NCBI GenBank assembly: GCA_031368095.1
Contig: JANLQX010000072.1
Span: forward strand, 1 to 31,244
DNA length: 31,244 nt
Source of the DNA: JANLQX01 sp031368095
Lineage (GTDB): Bacteria; Actinomycetota; Acidimicrobiia; Acidimicrobiales; JANYDT01
Reading direction: 5' to 3'
In this document: positions 15,035 to 23,336 of the stretch, piece after piece
Layout: every line of letters begins with the position of its first letter
Position numbering within the stretch: the first letter of the stretch is position 1
Notes under the pieces: model-generated
Seen by the model: only the letters and a program-made list of their open reading frames with translations
Database searches by the model: none
Told to the model about the DNA's origin: nothing
Position numbers and translations under genes: made by a program

Positions 15035-16276
15035 TTGCCGGTGAAGATTGTCTTGTACTACCCCCGCTTCGGCTCCATGGGCGGAGGGGAACTTCATGCG
15101 TTGCAGACCGCGCTCGCACTGGAAATCCTTGGCGTCGTGACCGTCGTCGGCGAGGCGATTCCGACGCCGGAGGCGACTCTTGAGCGATACGGCCTCAACA
15201 CGACGTCGCTCACCCGCATCGATCTCGCAGCCGACCTTGGCATTGCCCAGAGTCTCCTCGGTCCGGGATGGACCCATCGCCGATGGAAGCATTCGTTCGT
15301 GCGCCGGGCGCACCGACATAGGCTCCGCCAACTCACGCCGGATCTGTTCGTCAACTTTGAGATGGATCGGCCCTTTGCGTCGATCGGGCGCAAAGGCGTC
15401 TACTTTTGCTTCTTCCCGGTGTCGACGCATAGACGAGACGACGGTCGACGATCACGCACGTATCACAGATTTTGCGACCTCATCGAACGACTCTTTCTCG
15501 GTGATCCGGCCGAAAACATCCAGACCTATGAAACGGTCGTGGCCAACTCCAGCTTCTCGGCCCGCTGGATCACGCAGCTTTGGGATGTCGATGCGCAGTA
15601 TATCTGGCCTCCCTGCAAGGACATGGGTCCAGCACTGCTGGACAAGAAGCCCTGGATTCTTGGTGTCGGACGGTTCCACGCCCCGGATGGAATGGAGCAT
15701 TCGAAGTCCCAGGACGTCATGGTGGATGCGTTCGCAAAGCTGCACGCAAGCGAACTCATCCCGCCCGATGTCGAGCTCCATCTCGTCGGCGACCTGAACG
15801 CTGAACTGCGCAATCAGCGTCTTCTCAACGAACTCCGCGAGCGAGCAGTGGGCCTCCCGGTCGTGTTCCATCCCAATGCGACATTCGATGAGCTCCGCAC
15901 CCTTTATCGCCAGTCGTCACTGTTCTGGATGGCGACGGGGCACGGCTTCGACCCCGAGGAGTTTCCGGGGAAACAGGAGCACTTCGGGATGGTTACAGTA
16001 GAAGCGCTCTTCGCTGGGACGGTGCCTCTCGCCCGGGCGTCGGGAGGGAGTCTGGAGATTCTCGATGATACGTGCGGCGTGCTGTGGCACGACGTTGACG
16101 ACCTCGTGGCGGCAACGACTGACCTCCTTTGCGACCACGAACGGCGCTTCAGAATGTCCGGCGCTGCCGTTCAGCGAGCGCAGCTCTTCGGGGTGGAGGC
16201 CTATTACGACCACGTTCGCCTCCTTGCCGGATCGCTCATCGCGGAAAGCCCCGTATCGATGGATAACTCGCTTTGA
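15035..16276 (+). CDS. GT4-family glycosyltransferase (ALG11-like layout)
   Basis: 413 residues from TTG 15035, preceded by AAAGG (15022-15026) with an 8-base spacer; GTG 15041 is an alternative two codons in. The N-terminus VKIVLYYPRFGSMGGGELHA is the GT-B acceptor-side loop. The middle FVNFEMDRPFASIGRKGVYFCFFPV and the donor half (LGVGRFHAPDG, then MVTVEALFAGTVPLARASGG) resemble bacterial GT4 proteins related to ALG11 mannosyltransferases. The EX7E-type motif is present in modified form. It is expected to work at the cytoplasmic side in repeat-unit assembly. It is followed immediately by another GT4 gene. Mannose transfer is only a hint from family resemblance. Confidence 0.87.
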   Translation: MPVKIVLYYPRFGSMGGGELHALQTALALEILGVVTVVGEAIPTPEATLERYGLNTTSLTRIDLAADLGIAQSLLGPGWTHRRWKHSFVRRAHRHRLRQLTPDLFVNFEMDRPFASIGRKGVYFCFFPVSTHRRDDGRRSRTYHRFCDLIERLFLGDPAENIQTYETVVANSSFSARWITQLWDVDAQYIWPPCKDMGPALLDKKPWILGVGRFHAPDGMEHSKSQDVMVDAFAKLHASELIPPDVELHLVGDLNAELRNQRLLNELRERAVGLPVVFHPNATFDELRTLYRQSSLFWMATGHGFDPEEFPGKQEHFGMVTVEALFAGTVPLARASGGSLEILDDTCGVLWHDVDDLVAATTDLLCDHERRFRMSGAAVQRAQLFGVEAYYDHVRLLAGSLIAESPVSMDNSL

Positions 16277-16305
16277 CGAACGCCCTCCTGAGTGGTGGCG
16301 GGGAT

Positions 16306-17421
16306 ATGAAGGTGCTCGCCTTTACGGTCGCCGGCAGAACCGGGACCACTGACGGTGTGTCGGTCTATCTATTGCGGACCTCATCGGCCTTGCGGCGTCT
16401 GGGTGTTCATGTGACGCTGGTGGGTGGCGACGCCGCCAGTTGTGATGCCTTGCGGCTAGCGCATGACGACCTTTCGTTCGCGGCGATCGGGGGCGGGCGG
16501 CTTCCGTGGCGGGCATTGCGACGAATGCTCCAAGTCGAGCGACCGGAGATAATTCATCTTCACGGGTCCTGGAGGCCAAAGCACGCCTTGGTCTCGTTGG
16601 CAGCATCTCGGTTGGGCATTCCCGTTGTCCAATCGCCACATGGCGGTCTCGCGTCGTCCGTACTTCGTTCCGGTCGTCCAAAGCGAGATATCTACTTGGC
16701 CTTGTTGGAACGGCCGATTTACCGACGTGCGCTGGGCTTCACCGCGCTCAGCGAGGGCGAGCGCTCGGAGATCGAATCGTTCATCGGAAGGCCCGGTGCC
16801 GACATCGTGGTGACCAACCCGCCGGACGACGCGTCAAACTATCGGTGCGCGGTGTGGGCAAACCCGCAAGGGCGCCCGTCGGCGGTGTTTGTAGGCCGAC
16901 TCCATGTCTGGCACAAGGGCATCGATCGGCTGGTCGAAATCGCCAGGCGCCTACCGGAGATCGACATTCGGCTCTTCGGTCCCCTGGATCCATCGACGAG
17001 GGATGAGATCCACAAGCTCCGACGGTCGGCGCCCACCAACGTCATTTTTGAAGGGCCGGTGTTCGGTGACGAGAAGCTCAAGGCGCTCGCGAACGCAACG
17101 GTGTTCCTCCAACCGTCGCGCTTCGAAGGCTTCTCGTTGGCCTTGGTCGAGGCTCTCATGGTCGGGGTTCCCGTCATGATCAGCCCGGAGTTGACTGTCG
17201 CTAGGGAGCTACTCGGCAAAGGCGTCGTGCTCGCGTTGCCCGATGATCCGGACGCCGCCGCAGAGAGGGTCCGGTCAGCGGTGAATGACCCCGAACTCCT
17301 TGCCCGTACCTCGGCCCTCGCCCGCGAGTTCGCCGCCGCCCAGTGCTCGAGCGACGCCGCGGCCAAGCAGCTCTTTGAGCTGTACACACGGGTGCTCATC
17401 CCAACCCGGCGACAAAGTTGA
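16306..17421 (+). CDS. GT4-family glycosyltransferase
   Basis: About 371 residues. MKVLAFTVAGRTGTTDGVSVY is the conserved N-terminal strand and Gly-rich loop, HLHGSW and VVQSPHGGL follow, and the donor half has AVFVGRLHVWHKGIDRLVEI and PSRFEGFSLALVEALMVGVPV, with the EX7E region. A GT-B retaining enzyme for repeat-unit assembly is the clear reading. The start could instead be TTG 16273, which overlaps the previous stop by 4 bp; ATG 16306 was preferred because it begins the conserved domain and has a G-rich stretch (16294-16303) just upstream. It is the last gene before a 239-bp gap that begins the sugar-nucleotide block. Confidence 0.9.
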   Translation: MKVLAFTVAGRTGTTDGVSVYLLRTSSALRRLGVHVTLVGGDAASCDALRLAHDDLSFAAIGGGRLPWRALRRMLQVERPEIIHLHGSWRPKHALVSLAASRLGIPVVQSPHGGLASSVLRSGRPKRDIYLALLERPIYRRALGFTALSEGERSEIESFIGRPGADIVVTNPPDDASNYRCAVWANPQGRPSAVFVGRLHVWHKGIDRLVEIARRLPEIDIRLFGPLDPSTRDEIHKLRRSAPTNVIFEGPVFGDEKLKALANATVFLQPSRFEGFSLALVEALMVGVPVMISPELTVARELLGKGVVLALPDDPDAAAERVRSAVNDPELLARTSALAREFAAAQCSSDAAAKQLFELYTRVLIPTRRQS

Positions 17422-17520
17422 ATGTCACAGATTCACTCGGAGCGTCCCGCAAATCCACCGAAATCTGGCCACTGCACGGGACTCACCGTCGGTTGTGGTT
17501 CCAATCATGACCGCCACGAA

Positions 17521-17534
17521 AACTTGTTCAAGTT
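17521..17534. repeat. Inverted repeat in the gap before the SDR gene
   Basis: AACTTG-TT-CAAGTT is a perfect 6-bp inverted repeat with a 2-base centre, in the 239-bp gap between the GT4 stop (17421) and the SDR start (17661). The arrangement is that of a small operator rather than a terminator. The rest of the gap becomes AT-rich toward 17600-17650, as expected for a promoter, but no -35/-10 pair is certain. Confidence 0.35.
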
Positions 17535-17660
17535 CGGGACGCCGCCGGCCGATCAGGGTAACAGGGCAGTCGGCCTGGGGAAGCATGTGACGTGCAATGA
17601 TGTTCGATGAAATAGAAATCTGTGGTGGTCGAACTCTTAAGAATGATAGGAGAGCAGGCA

Positions 17661-18719
17661 ATGCGACTTTTGGTGACGGGTAATCGTGGTTATATCGGCG
17701 TGGAAATGGTGACCGAACTTCTGTCCAACAACCACGAGGTTGTCGGTCTTGACAACGGGCTCTATGAAGGTTGTGACTTCCTCGCATCGCCGGATCCTAT
17801 TGACACCCTTTCGTGTGATCTTCGCGACGTCACACCAGCAGATTTGGAGGGTTTCGATGCGGTACTGCATCTCGCCGCGCTGTCGAACGATCCGCTCTCC
17901 GACTTGAATCCGGAGCTCACGTTCGATATCAATCTACGGGCCTCGGTTACCCTTGCGAAGGCGGCAAAGGCCGCCGGTGTTGGCCGGTTCCTCTTCTCTT
18001 CCTCCTGCAGTCTGTACGGCGCCGGGAACGGCGAATTCCTGAACGAAAATGCTGCGTTCAACCCGGTTACGCCGTACGGCGAGTCAAAGGTCATGGTGGA
18101 GCAGGCGGTTTCGCAGCTCGCTGACGACAGCTTCTGTCCGGTGTACCTCCGGAACGCCACGGCCTACGGCTTGTCTCGTCGGCTTCGGGCCGACATCGTG
18201 GTGAACAACCTCGTTGCGCACGCCGTCACGAGCGGCAAGATTGTCCTCCAAAGCGACGGGACGCCCTGGCGCCCTCTGGTCCACATCCGCGACATCATTC
18301 ACGCCTTCGAGTGCGTCCTCGTGGCTCCCCGCGAGGTGGTCTGGAATGAGGCCTTCAACGTCGGCCGCACCGCGGAGAACTACCAGGTCCGTGACCTCGC
18401 CCGGCTGGTTGGTGAGGTGGTGCAGGGTTGTGAGGTGGTGATCGCCGATGGGGCGTCTGCCGATGCCCGTGACTATCGGGTCGATTTCACCAAGATCGAG
18501 ACCCAGCTTCCGGGCTTCGATCCGCAATGGACCGTTCGACGCGGTATCGAAGAGCTGTACGAGGCGTACTCGTCGGGTGCCATGTCCCTCGAAGCGTTTG
18601 ACGGACCCTTGTACTTCCGATTGCGCCGCATTCGCCAACAACTCGACCTGGGGCTGTTTTCCACTGATTTGAGGACTCGCGATGCGCTGCCGCGGCTGGC
18701 CACCGGTGTCGGTCGATGA
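17661..18719 (+). CDS. NAD-dependent epimerase/dehydratase (extended SDR)
   Basis: 352 residues with a Rossmann fold: GNRGYIG (residues 7-13) is the GXXGXXG cofactor site, Asp31 follows in GLDN, and LFSSSCSLYG plus PYGESK supply the Ser and the Tyr139/Lys143 catalytic pair. RPLVHIRDI and FNVG are typical of sugar-nucleotide SDRs (UDP-glucose epimerase/dehydratase superfamily). ATG 17661 was chosen because GGAG (17649-17652) lies 8 bases upstream. It overlaps the aminotransferase by 4 bp. Given a glucose-1-phosphate cytidylyltransferase, C-methyltransferase and RmlC-like cupin nearby, it may act on a CDP- or dTDP-hexose; whether as 4,6-dehydratase, 4-reductase or epimerase cannot be decided from sequence alone. 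Confidence 0.9.
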   Translation: MRLLVTGNRGYIGVEMVTELLSNNHEVVGLDNGLYEGCDFLASPDPIDTLSCDLRDVTPADLEGFDAVLHLAALSNDPLSDLNPELTFDINLRASVTLAKAAKAAGVGRFLFSSSCSLYGAGNGEFLNENAAFNPVTPYGESKVMVEQAVSQLADDSFCPVYLRNATAYGLSRRLRADIVVNNLVAHAVTSGKIVLQSDGTPWRPLVHIRDIIHAFECVLVAPREVVWNEAFNVGRTAENYQVRDLARLVGEVVQGCEVVIADGASADARDYRVDFTKIETQLPGFDPQWTVRRGIEELYEAYSSGAMSLEAFDGPLYFRLRRIRQQLDLGLFSTDLRTRDALPRLATGVGR

Positions 18720-19870
18720 TTATTGGCCTTCCGCCAGACAGGATCCCGGTTGCGGGTCCGTGGATCACCGATCTTGAGGTTCGCTACGTCAGCGAGGCCG
18801 CTCAGAACGACTGGTACGGGAACGCGGCGGCGTCGGTCGGTCGTTTCGAGCGCGCGTTCGCAGAGTATGTGGGGGTGGCTTTCGGCGTGGCCGTTCCGCA
18901 TTGCACTTCGGCTCTGCATCTGTCGCTGTTGAGCCTTGGTGTCGGCCCCGGCGATGAGGTGATTGTGCCGGACATCACCTGGGTTGCAACTGCAGCCCCG
19001 ATCTTTTACGTCGGTGCCACCCCGGTGTACGCCGACATCGATCCGCACACCTGGTGCGTGTCGGCCGACACGATCGAGGCGTGCATCACACCGCGCACCA
19101 AGGCCGTGATCACCGTAGATCTTTACGGTGCCGTTCCTGACATGGACGCGATCCGCGACGTCGCTCGTCGTCACGGCATTGCCATTGTCGAAGACGCGGC
19201 CGAGGCGGCGGGCGGCGAATGGAAGGGCGCAAAGGCGGGAAGCCTCGGCGACCTCGGCACGTTCAGTTTCCACGGCTCGAAGACCCTGACGTGCGGCGAA
19301 GGCGGCATGCTCGTTACCGATGATGCAGATCTTCACCGGCGCATTGCGTCGCTGCGCGATCACGGCCGATCGCCCGATGGGTTCAAGTACTTCGTCACCC
19401 AAGAAGTTGGTTACAAGTACCGCATGAGCAGTCTGCAAGCAGCCTTTGGCCTCGCACAGTTGGAGCGAATCGATGAACTGATCCATCGCAAGCGTGACAT
19501 CTTCCGGTGGTACAGCGAACGTCTCGCGGAGCGAGCTGATCTTCAGCTCAACTGGGAGGAGCCGGGTTCACTGAACACGTACTGGATGGTCTGCGTCGTC
19601 CTTGACCACTCCATTGAACTCACCGGCCGTGAGCTTATGGACGCCCTCGAACGTCGTAAGATTGAGTCAAGGCCGTTCTTCCACCCGTTGAGTACTCTGC
19701 CAGCCTTTGCCGACGGACCAGGAGCAGCGGAAGCGACGAAGAATGTCGTCGCCCGCGACATCAGTCCTCGAGCCATCAACCTGCCGTCAGCCCTGCTTCT
19801 TACGGAGTCACACGTCGACCGGGTGTGCGAATCGCTCCTAAACATCATCGACCGACGCTCGGAGAGCTGA
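18716..19870 (+). CDS. DegT/DnrJ/EryC1/StrS sugar aminotransferase
   Basis: 384 residues, PLP-dependent fold type I. The N-terminal part has CTSALHLSLLSLGVGPGDEV, the PLP phosphate contact region; EDAAEA holds Asp160, and Lys189 in SFHGSKTLTCGEGG is the Schiff-base lysine. The family transfers an amino group to a keto-sugar nucleotide, usually from glutamate, giving an amino deoxysugar. The ATG overlaps the SDR stop by 4 bp, indicating that the SDR supplies the keto-sugar. Gene length and motif spacing are normal. Family members that act as dehydratases lack this lysine, so an aminotransferase is favoured. Confidence 0.93.
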   Translation: MIIGLPPDRIPVAGPWITDLEVRYVSEAAQNDWYGNAAASVGRFERAFAEYVGVAFGVAVPHCTSALHLSLLSLGVGPGDEVIVPDITWVATAAPIFYVGATPVYADIDPHTWCVSADTIEACITPRTKAVITVDLYGAVPDMDAIRDVARRHGIAIVEDAAEAAGGEWKGAKAGSLGDLGTFSFHGSKTLTCGEGGMLVTDDADLHRRIASLRDHGRSPDGFKYFVTQEVGYKYRMSSLQAAFGLAQLERIDELIHRKRDIFRWYSERLAERADLQLNWEEPGSLNTYWMVCVVLDHSIELTGRELMDALERRKIESRPFFHPLSTLPAFADGPGAAEATKNVVARDISPRAINLPSALLLTESHVDRVCESLLNIIDRRSES

Positions 19871-19872
19871 CC

Positions 19873-20682
19873 ATGCCTGACCAGACACCGACGGACAACC
19901 TTCTTGGCGAGATCCTCGGGGTATTCGACGATCCGACGTACGCACGTCTTGCGCTTGACCGAGCACAGGAATACCAAACGGCGGCTCCCTTTCCGAACGT
20001 CGTGCTCGATGACTTCCTTCCAGCTGATCTCGCACGAAAGCTCTCGGCGGCGTTCCCTGGACCCGAGAGCATCGATTGGGTGGAGCGAGACAACGAGAAC
20101 AATCGGCGGCGCTATCAGCACGACGAGACACGGGTCCCGCATCCGCTCCGGGCAATGCTGCGGGAGTTGAACAGCCGACAATTCACGCTGTTCCTCGAGA
20201 CGCTCACCGGAATTGAGAGCCTCTTTCCGGACCCGTACTTCATCGGAGGAGGCGTCCATCTCAGCGGCACGGGCGACTTCTTGAAGATCCACGCCGACTT
20301 CAACTGGCACCACAAGTTGCAGGCCTATCGACGAGTGAATGCTCTGCTGTATTTTTCGGACGACTGGCAGCCTGAATGGAACGGGGCGATCGAGTTCTGG
20401 GACCGAGAGATGACCGGTCCGGTGATTAGTGCACTGCCGTTCTTCAATCGATTGGTGGTCTTTTCGACCGGCGAGCATTCAAACCACGGCCCTCGCATCC
20501 CAAATTCCTGCCCGCCCGGAGTGTTCCGCAAGGTGCTGAACCTCTACTACTACACGACCCATCGCGAGGACGCCGACATGGACGATCCGCATTTCACCCT
20601 CTACAAGCCGGCCGCGTCGTCGTTTGCGATGGAGCTGGGCGGTAGTTATCGATCGACCGGCGGCGAAGCGCCATCGTCGTAG
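19873..20682 (+). CDS. 2OG-Fe(II) oxygenase family protein
   Basis: 269 residues from ATG 19873, with GGAGAG (19861-19866) 6 bases upstream and overlapping the end of the aminotransferase. Iron-site residues are visible: His140 and Asp142 in KIHADFNWH, His205 in EHSNHGP, and a 2-oxoglutarate Arg219 in VFRKVLNLYYY. The layout matches the oxygenase at 14138 (HxD in a KIH-D-F context, VN-LLY, and an aromatic YYY near the end), so the two are distant paralogues. It is cytoplasmic by absence of a signal peptide. Placement straight after the aminotransferase suggests oxidation of a sugar-nucleotide or glycan intermediate; the substrate is not known. Its last 37 bases overlap the convergent cupin gene. 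Confidence 0.83.
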   Translation: MPDQTPTDNLLGEILGVFDDPTYARLALDRAQEYQTAAPFPNVVLDDFLPADLARKLSAAFPGPESIDWVERDNENNRRRYQHDETRVPHPLRAMLRELNSRQFTLFLETLTGIESLFPDPYFIGGGVHLSGTGDFLKIHADFNWHHKLQAYRRVNALLYFSDDWQPEWNGAIEFWDREMTGPVISALPFFNRLVVFSTGEHSNHGPRIPNSCPPGVFRKVLNLYYYTTHREDADMDDPHFTLYKPAASSFAMELGGSYRSTGGEAPSS

Positions 20683-21200
20683 TTCGGATACGACGCGTCA
20701 CGCTCCGAGATGACCGTGGGCGCGAACGGCCAATCGATGCCGACGATCGGGTCATCCCATCGCATTCCCCGACCAGCGCCAATTCTGAACGAAGAACCCA
20801 TCCCGTACCACACGTCCACATCGTTGCTGAGTGTGAGGAACCCGTGGGCACACCCGGCCGGAACGCACAGAGCTCGACGATTTTCTCGGCTGAGCTCGAT
20901 CCCCACCCAGCGAAGGAAGGTCGGCGAGCGATGTCGAAGGTCTACGACGACGTCGTAGATCGCCCCCGTCCCGCACCGGACGAGCTTGGACTCCTGCGTC
21001 GGTTGAACCTCGTAGTGCATGCCACGCAAGGTGCCTCGTTTGGCGTTGTACGACAGGTTCCATTGCGGAAGCCGATGGTCCAGCCCCTCGGCCGCGAACT
21101 GCTCTTCGCAGAACGCTCGCGCGAAGAATCCCCGGTCGTCGACAAGGACCTCGAGGTCGACGATCTCCACGCCCTCCAACGCGGTCTTGGTGAACTTCAC
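20646..21200 (-). CDS. dTDP-4-dehydrorhamnose 3,5-epimerase-like cupin (RmlC family)
   Basis: 184 residues from GTG 21200, the normal length for RmlC. The cupin core is clear: DDRGFFARAF, QWNLSYNAKRGTLRGMHYE with His62, YDVVVDLRHRSPTF, VPAGCAHGFLTLS, Tyr132 in VWYG and a WDDPIVGIDWP block. His62, Tyr132 and Asp168 fall where the catalytic residues of RmlC lie; the usual second Tyr nearby is Phe138, so epimerisation specificity may differ. Related cupins epimerise at C3 and/or C5 of 4-keto sugar nucleotides. The gene is transcribed against its neighbours: it converges on the oxygenase with a 37-bp overlap and diverges from the GT2 only 25 bp away. Confidence 0.88.
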   Translation of the reverse strand: MKFTKTALEGVEIVDLEVLVDDRGFFARAFCEEQFAAEGLDHRLPQWNLSYNAKRGTLRGMHYEVQPTQESKLVRCGTGAIYDVVVDLRHRSPTFLRWVGIELSRENRRALCVPAGCAHGFLTLSNDVDVWYGMGSSFRIGAGRGMRWDDPIVGIDWPFAPTVISERDASYPNYDDGASPPVDR

Positions 21201-21225
21201 CGGCGCACCGTAGCAGCGGACCCCG

Positions 21226-22185
21226 ATGATCGGTCGAGGATGTATGTCAGAACCTGATGATGGACGTGAAGCGCCAGCCCCGGCATCTCCAGTCACTCGA
21301 TTTACGGCATCAGTCGTAATCCCCCTGGGCAGCATCATCCCCGAACTCGCCGAGCAACTCGACGCCTTGGCCCGCCAAGACGCAACCTTTGCGTGGGAGT
21401 TGATCCTGGCCCACAACTGGCCTGGCTTCACTGGAGACAACGGGGCCAGCGTGCCCCCCGCCATCGCTCATGTCCGTCAAATCGACGCGTCGGCGGTGAA
21501 GGGTCCGAGTCACGCGCGCAATGCTGGTGCCGCGGTCGCGAACAGCCCCCTGGTGCTGTTCTGCGACGCCGACGACATCGTGTGCGACGGGTGGGTGTCA
21601 GCAATGGTTCGGTCGCTCCAACGCTACGACGCCGTTGGCGGCCGGGTCGACGAAAAGGCGTTGAATCCGAAGACTGCGTCGTGGCGACCGAACGACCAGA
21701 ACGATCATCTGCCGGCGCTCTTTGACTTCCTCCCTCGAACCATCGGTGCGAACTGCGCAGTTCGCGTGCCTGTCTTCGCCGCCGTCGGCGGATTCGATGA
21801 GCAGGTTCGCACCCATGAGGACACGATCTTCTCCTGGCGCCTGCAGTTGGCCGGCTACAGCCTTGGGTTCGCCGCCGACGCCATCGTGTACTACCGGCAC
21901 CGCACCGACCTGTGGTCGATGAGCAAGCAACATTTCGCCTACGGGCGCTCGTCGCCGCGGCTATCGGTGCGGTTTGCCGCGAACGGCTTCGTTTATAGCC
22001 CGGCCCGGATCGCGATCGGATCGGTAACGCGGGTGGTGCCCCGCCCGGGGAACTGGCCGGTGAAGCTCACGTTGGGGTGGTTCGTCCGACAGATTTCGAT
22101 AGCCACAGGCACGATGTTTGAGTGGAGCATCATGCTGCGTGAGCAGGCACGGGCTCGACGTACGAAAGACGAGCGAGCGGCGTGA
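21226..22185 (+). CDS. GT2-family glycosyltransferase
   Basis: 319 residues. VTRFTASVVIPLGSI begins the GT-A fold; KGPSHARNAGAAVA and LVLFCDADDIVCDGW hold the DXD-like metal site, and FDEQVRTHEDTIFSWRLQLAGY is the acceptor/base region. These are family 2 inverting glycosyltransferase features. ATG 21226 is used; ATG 21244 (GAGGA 21236-21240 upstream) is a plausible shorter start. The C-terminal region ends with hydrophobic segments (IAIGSVTRV, LGWFVRQISIATGTMF) that may touch the membrane. The stop overlaps the next GTG by 4 bp. Confidence 0.9.
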   Translation: MIGRGCMSEPDDGREAPAPASPVTRFTASVVIPLGSIIPELAEQLDALARQDATFAWELILAHNWPGFTGDNGASVPPAIAHVRQIDASAVKGPSHARNAGAAVANSPLVLFCDADDIVCDGWVSAMVRSLQRYDAVGGRVDEKALNPKTASWRPNDQNDHLPALFDFLPRTIGANCAVRVPVFAAVGGFDEQVRTHEDTIFSWRLQLAGYSLGFAADAIVYYRHRTDLWSMSKQHFAYGRSSPRLSVRFAANGFVYSPARIAIGSVTRVVPRPGNWPVKLTLGWFVRQISIATGTMFEWSIMLREQARARRTKDERAA

Positions 22186-23288
22186 GGGTACTCATCGAGG
22201 AACACCATCACGAGCATCGACGCCTGGCCATTGGACAGCACGGCGTGGACTTCATCGTCATGAAAACGCCCCGTGGTCGAACCAAACTGGAGTGGCTCGA
22301 TGCGTTCATTCCGGTTCGCCGGAACGACTTCGATTTGATGCACTCGGTAAACAGCGTTCCCGTGCCTATTCGCCGACCGTTCGTGATCTCGTTCGAGGAC
22401 TACTGCCCGCGGGTTCCGGACGATCGCTACAACGCGCGGCTCGAATGGGCCATGGCACGGCGCCTCCGAAGCGACCGCTGCCGTGCGTTGTTGCCTTGGT
22501 CGAGCTATGCGTTACGCCAGTCCTCCAAACAGCTGAGCAGATTCTCCTGGGGAAATGAGGTCATCGCGAAGATGGAGGTGGTGCCCCCGCCGGTGGCGCT
22601 TCGCGAGACGCATCCGAAGAGGCCCAACCCCACGCCGAAGTTGCTTTTCGTTGGCGCCGAGTACGGGCGCAAAGGTGGGATCAGCGTGGCCAGAGCGCAT
22701 CGCCGCCTTCGGGCTGCGGGGATAGCGGTCGAGACGACCGTGGTGTCATCGTTTCGTGAGACGCCGAGCAGGTACGTCGCGGTGCCTGAGCGCTACCGAA
22801 CTGAACTCCCGCTGCTCGATTTCGATGGGATGACGCTTCATCGGTCCCTTCCCAATGACGAACTGCTGAGGCTCATGAGGGACGTTGACTTCGTCGTGCT
22901 TCCCACCCTTCACGACACCTATGGGTACTCCTCTGCGGAGGCGCTGGCGGCGGGAACACCAGTCATCGCCAGTAACACCGCAGCCCAACCCGACATCGTG
23001 ACCGATGCCAAGACCGGATGGTTGCTCGAGCTGCCAAACGATCCGGTGGTGGGCCGGTGGCGTTGGGTTGGAAAGGGCGGCACCCCCGGGTACGACGACG
23101 CCTTCGAAGCGGCTGTCAGCACGTTGACCGACGGGCTCGTCGACACGATCCGTCGCCACGTCGACAGTCCGGTCGAGACCTACGAGGAGATGAGCGCCGC
23201 GGCCTTGGACGATGTTCGTCTGCGCATGTCCATCGACGTGATCCGGATTCGTCTCGAGGAGATCTACTCGTCAGCGCTAGCCCGCTGA
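22182..23288 (+). CDS. GT4-family glycosyltransferase
   Basis: 368 residues from GTG 22182, overlapping the GT2 stop (GTGA). The donor-binding half is clear: PKLLFVGAEYGRKGGISV, then FVVLPTLHDTYGYSSAEALA and GTPVIASNTAAQPDI. The N-terminal half is shorter and more divergent than in the other GT4 genes here (DLMHSVNSVPVPIRRPFVIS and SFEDYCPR), which suggests a different acceptor. A GT-B retaining enzyme of repeat-unit assembly is likely. It is the last + strand gene of the polysaccharide block and converges on the C-methyltransferase with 48 bp between the stops; no strong terminator is visible in that gap. Confidence 0.88.
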   Translation: MRVLIEEHHHEHRRLAIGQHGVDFIVMKTPRGRTKLEWLDAFIPVRRNDFDLMHSVNSVPVPIRRPFVISFEDYCPRVPDDRYNARLEWAMARRLRSDRCRALLPWSSYALRQSSKQLSRFSWGNEVIAKMEVVPPPVALRETHPKRPNPTPKLLFVGAEYGRKGGISVARAHRRLRAAGIAVETTVVSSFRETPSRYVAVPERYRTELPLLDFDGMTLHRSLPNDELLRLMRDVDFVVLPTLHDTYGYSSAEALAAGTPVIASNTAAQPDIVTDAKTGWLLELPNDPVVGRWRWVGKGGTPGYDDAFEAAVSTLTDGLVDTIRRHVDSPVETYEEMSAAALDDVRLRMSIDVIRIRLEEIYSSALAR

Positions 23289-23336
23289 CGTGGCGGACCG
23301 TGAACCGAAGTGATCAGTCGCAGCTGAGTCCGCTAC

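Noticed and set aside
17422..17610. Open frame of 62 codons after the GT4 stop
   Set aside because: No ribosome binding site, no recognisable domain, and it runs through an inverted repeat and a likely promoter region.
23289..23336. Possible bidirectional terminator between the GT4 and the C-methyltransferase
   Set aside because: Only a 5-bp CGGAC/GTCCG pairing with a long loop was found.
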